Positions 17,284 through 26,027 of a DNA stretch of 64,000 nt are shown here, one piece after another; position 1 is the stretch's first letter, and each line of letters opens with the position of its first letter. The notes beneath the pieces were generated by a model. It saw only the letters and a program-made list of their open reading frames with translations. It ran no database searches and was not told the origin of the DNA. The stretch is from NCBI RefSeq assembly GCF_014172375.1, contig NZ_WNXD01000002.1, forward strand, positions 1 through 64,000. Reading direction: 5' to 3'. This DNA comes from Pedobacter planticolens (GTDB lineage: Bacteria > Bacteroidota > Bacteroidia > Sphingobacteriales > Sphingobacteriaceae). A program made the position numbers and the translations under genes.

Positions 17284-18492
17284 ATGCTTTGGATTTATAA
17301 TATTGGGATTGTAATATATGGCTTATTATTAAGGTTGGCATCGCTTTTTAATGCCAAAGCCAAATTATTTGTGGCTGGAAGGAAAAATATCTTTGAAAAT
17401 ATCCAACGAAAAATCAATAGTAATGATAGACCAATATGGTTTCACTTTGCATCTTTAGGAGAATTTGAACAAGGCAGACCAGTATTAGAAAATTTGAAAT
17501 CCAATGATCCTTCTCAAAAAATTATAGTCACTTTTTTTTCTCCTTCGGGATATGAGATTAGAAAAAACTACGCATTGGCGGATGTTTTTTATTTACCATT
17601 AGATACAGCAAGCAATGCCAAAAAATTTATAAACAGCGTAAACCCTAAGTTTGCTGTATTTACCAAGTACGAGTTTTGGTATCATTATTTTGCTGTACTA
17701 CACGAAAAGCAAATTCCTCTTTATTTAATTTCTGGCATTTTCAGACCAGATCAAGTATTTTTTAAATGGTATGGTAGTTTTTATAGAGGAATATTAAAAT
17801 TTGTAACACACTTTTTTGTACAAAATGAAGAAAGTGTTTCTCTTTTAAAAAGTATTGGAATTGATAAAGTCAGTTTAAGTGGAGATACTCGTTTTGATCG
17901 AGTTTATGAAAATGCTCAGCAACCTAAAAAAATACAAGAAGTTGAATATTTTTTAGGCAATTCTCCAACTTTTATAGCAGGTAGTACCTGGCTAGAAGAT
18001 GAGAAATTGTTAGTTAGTTTAACTGAAAAGTACCCAGATTGGAAATTTATAGTCGCTCCACATGAGATTGGAATTTCACATATTGAAGAGATTGAAAAGC
18101 TATTTCCGAATGCTATAAAGTTTTCAGCTCTTAGCTCACAGTTGACTACTAACAAATCTCAAATTTTAATTATCGATAATATTGGAATGCTTTCCTCTTT
18201 ATATCAATATGCTAAAGTAGCTTATATTGGCGGTGGTTTTGGAGCAGGAATACATAATACTTTAGAAGCCGCAGCATTTGGATTACCTGTAACTTTTGGT
18301 CCGAAATACGATAAATTTCAAGAAGCCAAAGATTTAATTGCCATCGGCGCAGCCAAAAGTATATCTACATCCGATGAACTAATTAGCGCTTTCGACTATT
18401 TCAAAGCAAATGAAATGGCATCCGCAGATGCGGAAAAATATGTGGAGCAGAAAAAAGGAGCTACAGAAATTATTGTAAAAGCAATTGCTTAA
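17284..18492 (+). CDS. waaA: 3-deoxy-D-manno-octulosonic acid transferase
   Basis: A 402-residue GT30 enzyme. It has an N-terminal membrane anchor (MLWIYNIGIVIYGLLLRLAS). The FHFASLGEFEQGRP motif near 55-68 contains the catalytic Glu, and the C-terminal nucleotide-binding part has YIGGGFGAGIHNTLEAAAFG near 315-335. It adds Kdo from CMP-Kdo to lipid A precursors on the inner membrane. It is divergent from the nucleotide-sugar operon, and its stop is 2 bases from the convergent hemH stop. Confidence 0.94.
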   Translation: MLWIYNIGIVIYGLLLRLASLFNAKAKLFVAGRKNIFENIQRKINSNDRPIWFHFASLGEFEQGRPVLENLKSNDPSQKIIVTFFSPSGYEIRKNYALADVFYLPLDTASNAKKFINSVNPKFAVFTKYEFWYHYFAVLHEKQIPLYLISGIFRPDQVFFKWYGSFYRGILKFVTHFFVQNEESVSLLKSIGIDKVSLSGDTRFDRVYENAQQPKKIQEVEYFLGNSPTFIAGSTWLEDEKLLVSLTEKYPDWKFIVAPHEIGISHIEEIEKLFPNAIKFSALSSQLTTNKSQILIIDNIGMLSSLYQYAKVAYIGGGFGAGIHNTLEAAAFGLPVTFGPKYDKFQEAKDLIAIGAAKSISTSDELISAFDYFKANEMASADAEKYVEQKKGATEIIVKAIA

Positions 18493-18494
18493 TT

Positions 18495-19508
18495 TTAGTT
18501 TTTCGCTAATTCTACTAATGCCTCAATAAACTTTGGATGATCATTCAAGCTTTCTACCAATTGTACATGTTCGCCACCAAGCGCTTTAAATTCTTCGTGG
18601 TATTCTACTGTAATTTCATATAAAGTCTCCAAACAATCGGCTACAAATGCAGGACTAAAAACCAATAATCTCTTTTTGCCCTCTGCAGCTAATTTCTTTA
18701 AAACGTCTGTTGTATATGGCTGCACCCAAGGCTCTTTACCCAATCTCGATTGAAAACAAACAGTATATTTATCTTTTGACAAACCTAACTTTGCAGCGAT
18801 TAAGCTTGCTGTATGATGACCTTGAGCCGAATAGCAAAATTTATTCGTATCGTTTAATGTTTCGCAACAATCATCATTTTTCAAGCAATAATTTCCCGTA
18901 TGGTCGCATTTCAACAATTGTCTTTCTGGTAAACCATGAAAACTGAAAAGGACATGATCGTAAGTTTCAGGCTGATGTTTAGTTGCATTTTCAGCAAACA
19001 CTTCAAGCATTAAATTATTATCGTGAAAAGAATTTACAAATGAAATTGGAGGAATAGTTTGCCATTTACTTACCAACTCCATTACCAATTGCATAACCGA
19101 ACCCGTACTTGCCGATGCATATTGAGGAAACATCGGAATTACCTTAATACTTTCTACTAAGCCAGCTTTTAATCTTTCTAAAGCACTTTCTATAGAAGGA
19201 TTTTGATAACGCATTGCCAATTCTACCTGATAATCATCGCCTAATTTTTCTTGTACTAATTGCGTTTGAATTTTACTGTAATACAATAATGGAGAGCCTT
19301 TTTCATCCCAAATCTCTTTATATAATTTAGAAGTTTTAAGACTGCGAAAAGGAACGATAATTCCTTTTACCAAAAGAGTTCTATTAAATTTAGGGATATC
19401 GATTACCCTACCATCCATTAAAAATTGATCTAAGTATTTTTTTACATCCTTAACTTCTGGACTATCTGGTGTACCTAAATTAACTAATAAAACTCCCTTT
19501 TTACTCAT
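18495..19508 (-). CDS. hemH: Ferrochelatase
   Basis: A 337-residue enzyme inserting iron into protoporphyrin in the last step of haem synthesis. The start KGVLLVNLGTPDSPEV and the catalytic His in FSFHGLPERQ (H191) are clear. Directly after it lies a cysteine-rich stretch with C201, C208, C214, C215 and C225, absent in the E. coli type but in a position seen in other Bacteroidota enzymes; it may hold a metal site. The gene is 112 bases downstream of ispH on the same strand. Confidence 0.95.
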   Translation of the reverse strand: MSKKGVLLVNLGTPDSPEVKDVKKYLDQFLMDGRVIDIPKFNRTLLVKGIIVPFRSLKTSKLYKEIWDEKGSPLLYYSKIQTQLVQEKLGDDYQVELAMRYQNPSIESALERLKAGLVESIKVIPMFPQYASASTGSVMQLVMELVSKWQTIPPISFVNSFHDNNLMLEVFAENATKHQPETYDHVLFSFHGLPERQLLKCDHTGNYCLKNDDCCETLNDTNKFCYSAQGHHTASLIAAKLGLSKDKYTVCFQSRLGKEPWVQPYTTDVLKKLAAEGKKRLLVFSPAFVADCLETLYEITVEYHEEFKALGGEHVQLVESLNDHPKFIEALVELAKN

Positions 19509-19620
19509 ATTATGTTTTGTTTGGCGAATATACGCTAAAGGTTAAATCTGTGAAAATGATAGTGCTTATGTAAATCTTTAAGGAATGAATATTTACTTTT
19601 TGATGATTGAGAAGAAGAGA

Positions 19621-20469
19621 TTATAAGGATTCCAGTTCTAATTTTACTTTTTCCATTAACCACATTGGAGTAGATGTTGCGCCACAAATACCGATTTTAT
19701 CATTTGGTGCAAACCAATTTTTATCCAATTCTTCTACATTGGAAATAAAGTAAGAGTTGGTATTGTATTTTTTGCAAACATCATATAAAACTTTTCCATT
19801 TGATGATTTTTTGCCCGACACGAATATAATTTTATCAAAATCTGCCACAAACTTCTCTAACTCTTCATACCGATTAGAAACTTGTCGGCAAATGGTGTCG
19901 TTCGCTTTTACATCATAACCTCTACTTAATAATTCATCTTTAATTTGATAGAATTTATCGGTGCTTTTTGTGGTTTGGCTATACAAAGTGAATTTATTGG
20001 GCAATTTCATTTCATCTAGCTCTGCTAAATCCTGAAAAACAATTGCTTTCCCATTGGTTTGTCCTTGTAAACCAATAACTTCTGCATGGCCATGTTTACC
20101 AAAAATGAGAATTTGCTCATCATCATCATGAGAGTTTTTGATACGATTTTGCAATTTTAAAACTACCGGACAAGAAGCATCAATTAATGTTAGATTGTTA
20201 TTTAAAGCCAACTCATAGGTCGAAGGTGCTTCGCCATGCGCTCTAATCAATACTTTTTCATTAGAAAGTTGATGCAATTGCTCATGATCGATAATACGAA
20301 GTCCTTTCGCTTTTAGGCGCTCTACTTCTTCGTCATTATGTACAATATCGCCCAAACAATACAAATATTCCTCATTATCTAAAATGTCTTCGGCCATGTC
20401 TATCGCATACACCACACCAAAGCAAAAGCCAGAAGATTTATCGATTGTTACGTTTAAATTGTATCCCAT
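19621..20469 (-). CDS. ispH: 4-hydroxy-3-methylbut-2-enyl diphosphate reductase
   Basis: A 282-residue iron-sulfur enzyme of the non-mevalonate isoprenoid pathway, producing IPP and DMAPP. The three cluster ligands are C16 (SSGFCFGV), C100 (DASCPVV) and C194 (NDTICRQV). IRAHGEAPS near 75 and the C-terminal GICGATSTPMWLME also match. Its promoter probably uses the TAnnTTTG element at 20494-20501. A possible shared transcript with hemH downstream has no metabolic logic. Confidence 0.96.
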   Translation of the reverse strand: MGYNLNVTIDKSSGFCFGVVYAIDMAEDILDNEEYLYCLGDIVHNDEEVERLKAKGLRIIDHEQLHQLSNEKVLIRAHGEAPSTYELALNNNLTLIDASCPVVLKLQNRIKNSHDDDEQILIFGKHGHAEVIGLQGQTNGKAIVFQDLAELDEMKLPNKFTLYSQTTKSTDKFYQIKDELLSRGYDVKANDTICRQVSNRYEELEKFVADFDKIIFVSGKKSSNGKVLYDVCKKYNTNSYFISNVEELDKNWFAPNDKIGICGATSTPMWLMEKVKLELESL

Positions 20470-20493
20470 TTTAAATTACCACAGTTACACCTG

Positions 20494-20501
20494 CAAAAAT
20501 A
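20494..20501 (-). promoter_or_regulatory. TAnnTTTG promoter -7 element upstream of ispH
   Basis: On the minus strand this reads TATTTTTG, an exact match to the Bacteroidota -7 consensus, about 25 bases before the ispH ATG. No matching -33 element is obvious. Confidence 0.45.
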
Positions 20502-20528
20502 CACAAAAAGAGCATGAGAATTTAAAGC

Positions 20529-21152
20529 TTAAGATGCTTTTTGCGTTTGTTTTAAAACCGCAGCGTCATAATGTTTATTGTATTCGCTTTTAAGCAACTG
20601 TAAACTTATATATTCTTCGGCCTGCCAAGTAGTTAAATACGCTTTGGCTTTAGGTTTTCTATTGTTGAAATAATCGGTAAGGATAACAGAAAACACCGTT
20701 TGAAATTTCTTCTTAGAAGCATTTACAAGTTGCATCACCCCTTTTTCAAATGCAATAGAATCTACATAAGATGATTTAATTTTTCCTTGCGGGAAAATCA
20801 GTACTAAATTTTTCGGATCATCAAGTAAAGAACCTGCATATAGTAAGGTTTCCAACACATCTTTACCTTTACTTTCTGGAGCAAAACAGCCAAAATATTT
20901 TAAATAGTTTAGTTGTTTATAATCATCCGTAGTAACTAAGGCGTGAAACTCTTTTTTAAATACTTTTTTATTTAATTGAAACAGCATAAAACCATCCCAC
21001 CAACTGAAACGATTTGCTAACAACAAAACGGCTTCATCTTCCTTAATAACTAGCTGATTATGGGTAAAAGCAGAGAAATCTTTCTTTAAGATATAATTGA
21101 TATACCATGAATAACAGTGAAAGATAAAACCATTTTTACGAGAATGATACAT
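20529..21152 (-). CDS. PlsC-like acyltransferase with altered active site
   Basis: A 207-residue protein of the lysophospholipid acyltransferase fold. The block I motif, normally NHxSxxD, reads ANRFSWWDGF, so the catalytic His is replaced by Arg (codon CGT). Block III, normally FPEGTRS, reads FPQGKIKS near 135, so the Glu is Gln. There is no long membrane segment. The fold assignment is good, but the catalytic His-Asp dyad is broken, so it may be inactive, use another residue, or bind lipid without acyl transfer. It lies 53 bases downstream of the PyrR-like gene and 59 bases upstream of ispH, on the same strand. Confidence 0.75.
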   Translation of the reverse strand: MYHSRKNGFIFHCYSWYINYILKKDFSAFTHNQLVIKEDEAVLLLANRFSWWDGFMLFQLNKKVFKKEFHALVTTDDYKQLNYLKYFGCFAPESKGKDVLETLLYAGSLLDDPKNLVLIFPQGKIKSSYVDSIAFEKGVMQLVNASKKKFQTVFSVILTDYFNNRKPKAKAYLTTWQAEEYISLQLLKSEYNKHYDAAVLKQTQKAS

Positions 21153-21205
21153 TTAGGGAAATTGCAAAAAATTGGGCTGATTTGCAAATTTATTCACTTA
21201 GTCAG

Positions 21206-21715
21206 TTAGCTCAAATAAACTCGATCTTCCTCTCCTGCTACATCCATAACAACATCCACATGTTCTTTTAAAATGGTAGAAAGTTCTAATCCTACAAAAT
21301 CTGTAGCAATTGGAAAAATCTTATGGCTTCTATCGACTAATACTACTGTACGGATTTTTTTGTGAGGAGTATTTAAGAAAACGCCTAAACCATAAGCCAA
21401 TGTTTTTCCGCTATTCAAAACGTCATCAACCAAAATAATTACTTTATTTTTCCACTCTGTTTCCTGTAAATCTGTTTTTGCTACTAATTTGCTATTCTGT
21501 TTTTCGAGATCCACACGGAGCATAGTCACTTTAAAGCCTGCAATCTCTTGTAGCACAGTTTTTAAACGCAGGGCGAGTTTATAACCACGATCCCAAATAC
21601 CAGCCAATACAATTTCCTTCTCCTCTAAATTATCTTCCAAAATCTGATACGCAATGCGATTAATCTTTTGTTCGATTTGTTGTTTATCTAAAATAAGTAC
21701 TTGATTTTCGGGCAT
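21206..21715 (-). CDS. PyrR-like phosphoribosyltransferase
   Basis: A 169-residue type I phosphoribosyltransferase. The PRPP loop VIILVDDVLNSGKTLAYG is near 90-107, and LAGIWDRGYKLALRLK near 38-53 precedes it. Length and N-terminus (VLILDKQQIEQKINRIAYQI) resemble PyrR, the uracil phosphoribosyltransferase and pyr-operon attenuator. No pyrimidine gene lies nearby and I see no PyrR-binding leader here, so a regulatory role is not shown. Other small PRTases are possible. Confidence 0.8.
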   Translation of the reverse strand: MPENQVLILDKQQIEQKINRIAYQILEDNLEEKEIVLAGIWDRGYKLALRLKTVLQEIAGFKVTMLRVDLEKQNSKLVAKTDLQETEWKNKVIILVDDVLNSGKTLAYGLGVFLNTPHKKIRTVVLVDRSHKIFPIATDFVGLELSTILKEHVDVVMDVAGEEDRVYLS

Positions 21716-21794
21716 AGCTAAGCGCTTTTATTGTACTGTACAAAAGAACGATTTTAAGCCTCAAAATCAAATAAAAAAATAATTTCAATTTCTT

Positions 21795-21823
21795 GCAACG
21801 TTTGCATAGGTACATGCGTCTAA
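21795..21823 (+). promoter_or_regulatory. ECF-sigma-type promoter for the DUF2807 gene
   Basis: GCAAC (21795-21799) and CGTCTAA (21817-21823) are separated by 17 bases, the spacing and composition expected for extracytoplasmic-function sigma promoters. The start of transcription would be near 21830, leaving a leader of about 20 bases before the ATG at 21851. It does not match the housekeeping TAnnTTTG pattern. Confidence 0.5.
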
Positions 21824-21850
21824 TGAATACAACCCTTAAAGAAATAAATT

Positions 21851-22561
21851 ATGAGAATTAGCAGTTTACCCAAATCGGCATGTTTAGTATTAATAGCCGT
21901 TTTAAGTTATATGAACACCAAAGCGCAAAGCAAAAATGTAGGTGTAAAAAGTTTTGATGCCATTACCGTAAGTAGCGGAATAGATTTGTACCTAACGCAA
22001 GGTGCTAGCGAAACCTTAACCATAAAAGGTGATAACAATTTAATTAAAGATGTCATTGTAGAACAAAATGGAAGTGCTATTACCATAAAGAAAAAAGAAG
22101 GAGTGAATTGGAACAAACTATTTAAAGGCCAAAGCATTAAAGTGTATGTGAATTTTAAAACGTTGAAAAGCTTAGCGGCAACTGGCGGTTCTGATGTGTA
22201 TACTCAAAACACGTTAAAAGCTGATGTATTGAACTTAAGAGCAAGTGGAGGTTCTGATCTTAAATTAACGCTTGCCTGTAAAGATCTTACTTTAAATGTA
22301 AGTGGTGGTAGCGATGCCGATTTAAAAGGTAGCGGAGAAAATATGCAGTTAAATGCTAGTGGCGGTAGTGATGTAGATGCTTTTGGCTATATTGTAAATT
22401 ACGCCAAAGCAAATGTGAGTGGTGGTTCCGATGCTAATATTTATGTAAACAAAGCATTAGAAGCTGGCGCAAGTGGCGGTGGCGATGTAAATTATAAAGG
22501 AAATGCGTCATTAAAGAAAACCACTTCTTCAAAAAGTGGTGATATTAATCACGTTAATTAG
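21851..22561 (+). CDS. DUF2807 (head GIN domain) secreted protein
   Basis: A 236-residue exported protein. It has a signal peptide at 1-25 (cut near TKAQSKN), then a right-handed beta-helix-like DUF2807 domain with the start FDAITVSSGIDLYLTQGASE. A series of ASGGSD turns (RASGGSDLKL, NVSGGSDADL, NASGGSDVDA, NVSGGSDANI) follows, which marks successive rungs. Such proteins face the periplasm or cell surface; function is unknown. The gene stands alone behind an ECF-type promoter, which suggests envelope-stress control. Confidence 0.85.
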   Translation: MRISSLPKSACLVLIAVLSYMNTKAQSKNVGVKSFDAITVSSGIDLYLTQGASETLTIKGDNNLIKDVIVEQNGSAITIKKKEGVNWNKLFKGQSIKVYVNFKTLKSLAATGGSDVYTQNTLKADVLNLRASGGSDLKLTLACKDLTLNVSGGSDADLKGSGENMQLNASGGSDVDAFGYIVNYAKANVSGGSDANIYVNKALEAGASGGGDVNYKGNASLKKTTSSKSGDINHVN

Positions 22562-22590
22562 TACAATTTTAGTTTAGTTTTTAGTTTAAG

Positions 22591-22627
22591 GAAAAGCCAA
22601 TAGTGTGGATGCACTATTGGCTTTTTG
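22591..22627. terminator. Terminator between convergent genes
   Basis: AAAAGCCAATAGTG (22592-22605) pairs perfectly with CACTATTGGCTTTT (22612-22625) around a 6-base loop, with T-rich sequence after it. It ends the DUF2807 transcript and, with the A-rich left side, possibly the opposing one. Confidence 0.85.
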
Positions 22628-22639
22628 ACATATTGGCTA

Positions 22640-22676
22640 ATGGTCAATGGACTATAGACCATGGACTATCGACCAT
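22640..22676. repeat. Degenerate copies of the CTATGGA-type heptamer
   Basis: Imperfect tandem units (GGACTATAGACC, GGACTATCGACC) related to the perfect heptamer array at 4861-4930, again placed just after a terminator and before a gene end. Confidence 0.6.
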
Positions 22677-22680
22677 CAAC

Positions 22681-23094
22681 CTACTTCCCTTTCGGATAAG
22701 GATAATAAATAAAGTTCGCTCCTTCTGGAACTACCACAAAAACACACATAAAGTTTTCTGGTTTTTTGTAGGTTTTCAAAAACTGTTCTTTCTTATCAGG
22801 GTGAATAATTCCTTTCTGAATAAACTCTTCTAACGTTGACGCTTGAATTGTCCAATCCGTATTTAAATCTGCTCTATTTAAGATCACTTCACCAATACTT
22901 ACTTCGTGTTGATGTGCTATAAAAATTGGCGTAGTAGAAATCCCTTCCACCATAATTTCTACTGCTACTTCTTTAATCGAATCAGCATAAAATGTTAAGT
23001 CCTTTTCTAAACTTACTAGCGGACTTTTCTTTTCCTTTTTTGGCGCCCCATTCTCATCTGAGCTTAAATTGCCCAATAACTCTTCACTCTCCAT
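22681..23094 (-). CDS. Conserved hypothetical protein
   Basis: A 137-residue protein I do not recognise. The first 25 residues are charged and probably disordered (SEELLGNLSSDENGAPKKEK). The remainder looks like a compact alpha/beta domain with IMVEGISTTPIFIAHQHEVS and an ending FVVVPEGANFIYYPYPKGK. There is no signal peptide or membrane segment, so it is likely cytoplasmic. It lies 3 bases after the small lipoprotein gene and is the last gene of the rlmD operon. Confidence 0.65.
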   Translation of the reverse strand: MESEELLGNLSSDENGAPKKEKKSPLVSLEKDLTFYADSIKEVAVEIMVEGISTTPIFIAHQHEVSIGEVILNRADLNTDWTIQASTLEEFIQKGIIHPDKKEQFLKTYKKPENFMCVFVVVPEGANFIYYPYPKGK

Positions 23095-23097
23095 ATC

Positions 23098-23667
23098 TTA
23101 AAACTTGATCTCTTTTTTTAGTGTAATAAATTTATCATCGGTTAAGCTATCCGTTAATAAGCCATAACCTTTATCGGTTTTCACAATTCTTTTAGTTAGC
23201 GGATATTTATCCGAACAGAAATACATGCTGCCTTTCTTAACTAATTTCCATTCATTATTTTTTAATGAAAACAGATTTATACTTGCCCAGCAATTGCTAA
23301 ACCATTTTTGTCTCAGTAGTAATTCCGGCTGATTATCACCATTTAAATCTCCTGTTAAAGCTAAATCTGCGCCAATTGCATTTTTATAAATTAATATTGG
23401 CCAATGCTCATTTGTAAAAAATATTTGAATGATGTATTGCTTTTGTTTATCACCAATATCATCTTTAATTAGTTTATTTTTAACCACAAATGCAGTATCA
23501 GTTTTACTTAGTAAAATAGTATCCACCACTTGTTTTGTGGTATCAACTATCATTTTTGCTTTTGCCGAATCAAGCTGTTTTTCAGACTTTTCTTCAGTTT
23601 TAACATTGCCTTTACAGGCCGCTAATACAGCAATTGCTACTAAATAAATCCAACATTTTTTCATCAT
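23098..23667 (-). CDS. Putative lipoprotein
   Basis: A 189-residue protein with a lipoprotein signal (MMKKCWIYLVAIAVLAAC, lipobox LAAC at C18). A Lys/Asp-rich linker and a C-terminal domain containing ADLALTGDLNGDNQPELLLR follow. That stretch resembles the DxNGDxxxD calcium-loop pattern of FG-GAP/VCBS-like repeats. It would sit in the periplasmic or outer membrane. The start overlaps the rlmD stop in ATGA, which supports the first of two adjacent ATGs and indicates translational coupling. Function unknown. Confidence 0.7.
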   Translation of the reverse strand: MMKKCWIYLVAIAVLAACKGNVKTEEKSEKQLDSAKAKMIVDTTKQVVDTILLSKTDTAFVVKNKLIKDDIGDKQKQYIIQIFFTNEHWPILIYKNAIGADLALTGDLNGDNQPELLLRQKWFSNCWASINLFSLKNNEWKLVKKGSMYFCSDKYPLTKRIVKTDKGYGLLTDSLTDDKFITLKKEIKF

Positions 23668-25094
23668 TTCAGTTGTAATAAAACTACGTTTTCTACATGT
23701 TGTGTATGCGGAAACATATCTACAGGCTTAATGCGCACTACATCGTATTTCTCCTTCAATAAAGCTAAATCACGAGCTTGCGTAGCTGCATTGCAACTTA
23801 CATACACAATTTTTTCAGCTTCCATTTCTAGTAAACGTTCTACCACATCTGCATGCATTCCAGCTCTAGGCGGATCAGTAATCACCACATCTGGCTTACC
23901 GTGTTCTGCAATAAAATGACCTGTTAAAATGTCTTTCATATCGCCAGCATAGAAAATTGTATTATCAATTCCGTTAAGTGACGCATTAAATTTAGCATCT
24001 TCTATCGCCGTTGGCACATACTCAATACCCACAACCTGCTTTACGCTACCCGCAATAAAGTTAGCAATTGTTCCAGCGCCAGTGTATAAATCGTACACCA
24101 ATTCATCGCCTTTAAAACCAGCAAACTCTTTCGTTATTTTATATAATTCGTACGCTTGCTCAGAGTTAGTCTGATAAAAAGACTTAGCACCAATTTTAAA
24201 TTTAACTACGCCACCATTCTCCACTGGCATTTGCTCAAAAATATGATCTCTGCCTGCATAGGTAATTACTTCTTGATCGAAAATAGTATCGTTCTTTTTC
24301 TGATTTTCAATGTAAAGTAACGCGGTAATTTCTGGAAACGAAACTTTTAAATGTTCCATTAAACCTTTAATTTGCTCTTGTTCTGCATAAGCGAAAACAA
24401 CCACAACCATTACTTCTCCAGTCGACGAAGTTCTAATAATCAAGTTACGTAGTGCACCTTCATGATTACGTAAATCGTAAAAGCTCAATTCGTTTTTTAA
24501 CGCATATTCACGAACACTTAAGCGCAAACTATTGCTCGGCTCGGCTTGTAAATAACAATGCTCAATATCTAAAATCTTATCAAAACGTAATGGAACGTGA
24601 AAACCCAAGGCATTCATTTCTCTGCCTTCCGCTTCAAATTCCATGTCGGTAGCATTTAACCAACGTTTATTCGAGAAAGTATATTCTAATTTATTTCTGT
24701 AATACCTATTCACCGCCGAACCTAAAATTGGCTCCATTGCAGATGTATCAATTTTTGCCAAACGTTGTAAGGCAGCCTCTACGTTTTTATGCTTAAATTT
24801 TAATTGTGCCTCATAATCCATGTGTTGCCATTTACACCCGCCACATGTACCAAAATGACTGCAAAAAGGATCTTGACGAAGTTCTGATGGGGTTTGAATA
24901 TTTTCAACGATAGCTTCTGCGAAGTTCTTTTTCTTTTTTACTATACGCACATCAACCACATCACCTGGAACGGCTTTGTCAACAAAAATGACCAATTCAT
25001 CGGCTTTGCCAACACCTTTTCCCTCTTCGGCAATGTCAATAATACTCAGTCCCGAAATCCGTATCGGCTCAGCATTTTTTCTATTTCTACTCAT
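23664..25094 (-). CDS. rlmD: 23S rRNA (uracil-C5)-methyltransferase, RlmD/RumA type
   Basis: A 476-residue SAM-dependent RNA methyltransferase. An N-terminal TRAM domain lies at about 10-70. Fe-S ligands are C78, C84 and C87 (CSHFGTCGGCKWQHM) and C180 (IEHC). The SAM site DLYTGAGTIANF is near 330, DPPRAGMH near 410, and the nucleophilic Cys is in YVSCNAATQARD near 435. It methylates a 23S rRNA uracil (U1939 in E. coli RlmD; the exact target may be U747 or U1939). It heads a three-gene operon with two unknown genes. Confidence 0.93.
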   Translation of the reverse strand: MSRNRKNAEPIRISGLSIIDIAEEGKGVGKADELVIFVDKAVPGDVVDVRIVKKKKNFAEAIVENIQTPSELRQDPFCSHFGTCGGCKWQHMDYEAQLKFKHKNVEAALQRLAKIDTSAMEPILGSAVNRYYRNKLEYTFSNKRWLNATDMEFEAEGREMNALGFHVPLRFDKILDIEHCYLQAEPSNSLRLSVREYALKNELSFYDLRNHEGALRNLIIRTSSTGEVMVVVVFAYAEQEQIKGLMEHLKVSFPEITALLYIENQKKNDTIFDQEVITYAGRDHIFEQMPVENGGVVKFKIGAKSFYQTNSEQAYELYKITKEFAGFKGDELVYDLYTGAGTIANFIAGSVKQVVGIEYVPTAIEDAKFNASLNGIDNTIFYAGDMKDILTGHFIAEHGKPDVVITDPPRAGMHADVVERLLEMEAEKIVYVSCNAATQARDLALLKEKYDVVRIKPVDMFPHTQHVENVVLLQLK

Positions 25095-25110
25095 TGCTGC
25101 AAATATAATA

Positions 25111-25150
25111 AAAAGGTAGAAGGTAAAAGGCTTTAAGGTAGAAGGTTTGG
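25111..25150. repeat. AAGGTAGAAGG microrepeat
   Basis: Three spaced copies of (A)AGGTAGAAGG or a near match, just upstream of rlmD. A similar unit on the other strand occurs at 51541-51570 upstream of an unrelated gene. Confidence 0.5.
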
Positions 25151-25470
25151 AAAGAGAGATAAGACAAATAAATTAGGAGAAATCTGCTAATCTGTGGCTA
25201 AAAATTTAAAGCATATTTTCCCATTCGAGCTTGAGCAACTCGTTATCATAGCTAAACAATCAACTGATTTTCTTACTTCCCAAAAACTCTAAGGATTAAT
25301 CCAAAAATGCCTTCTACTAAGTTAAAGCTCATATCAAATTGTTCATCAACCATTACAGAAATCTCTAAAGTTTCTTTGCTCATTGCGTTTTATGTTGATA
25401 ATTATACAAATATAGCTTATTATGAACCAAAAACCAAAACGGTATATGTTAATTTTCTGTTAAGTTTTTC

Positions 25471-25506
25471 TGTCATTTCGACATTAGTAGAGAAATCTTT
25501 GCATTA
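25471..25506. repeat. GTCATTTCGAC half element
   Basis: Matches the left part of the element at 25943-26027 (GTCATTTCGAC, then AGAGAAATCTTTG with small changes) but without the right arm. Likely a partial or decayed copy. Confidence 0.6.
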
Positions 25507-25649
25507 AAGTACCACAAATATTATTTCGGTCAGTGATACACAAACCGACAGAAAAAAGAAGTTATAACAACTAATATAGAATATTAACGATTATGAGAAG
25601 GAAAAATACCACATTCTTAAGAGCTTAATTATTAGCTCGGCTTTTGTTC

Positions 25650-25735
25650 GCACTTGCGACGGGGTTAATTCGGGTTCAATTGTCACAAGTCCGAACCAAC
25701 TCCGAACTAACCCCGAACTAAGTCCGTCCCAACCC
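25650..25735. repeat. Inverted-repeat element of the GAACTAA type, copy 2
   Basis: GGGGTTAATTCGGGTT (from 25661) faces TCCGAACCAACTCCGAACT-type sequence ending near 25714, then one more unit. The right arm is nearly identical to the right arm of the element at 1-110, while the left arm has diverged more. Same family, 25 kb apart. Confidence 0.65.
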
Positions 25736-25942
25736 TTAACCATTTTGCATCCTTTTACGATGCAATTGTAAAGAACAATCGAAAGAAAGTTTTCTATTTC
25801 TAATACCATAAAAGATTTGGAAACTTAAAATAATTACGTGTTTAAACTTACAATTGAGCAAGATGGTAAGTTTAGAAAGATTTGAAAAGTTGGTTTTGGA
25901 TTTCGAGTGGTGAGACAGCAACTGATAGTATAAGCGTTTTCC

Positions 25943-26027
25943 GTCATTTCGACCTTAGTGGAGAAATCTTTGAATTATGCATTTGGAAAAGATCTCTCCG
26001 TTCAGCTTCGCTTCAGTCGACATGACG
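25943..26027. repeat. GTCATTTCGAC inverted-repeat element
   Basis: The left arm GTCATTTCGAC plus GAGAAATCTT faces the right arm AAGATCTCTCCG plus GTCGACATGAC about 60 bases later. This is a common type of dispersed intergenic repeat in Bacteroidota, sitting just after the stop of the metallopeptidase-like gene. Confidence 0.65.

Noticed and set aside
22603..22833. Plus-strand frame downstream of the DUF2807 gene
   Set aside because: It reads through the terminator and degenerate heptamers and then antisense to a better-supported gene.
25307..25507. 66-codon plus-strand frame in the gene-free zone
   Set aside because: Its end is made from the GTCATTTCGAC repeat, and composition is not protein-like.
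25591..25921. Two minus-strand frames across the GAACTAA element
   Set aside because: They read through an inverted repeat and have no homology-like pattern.
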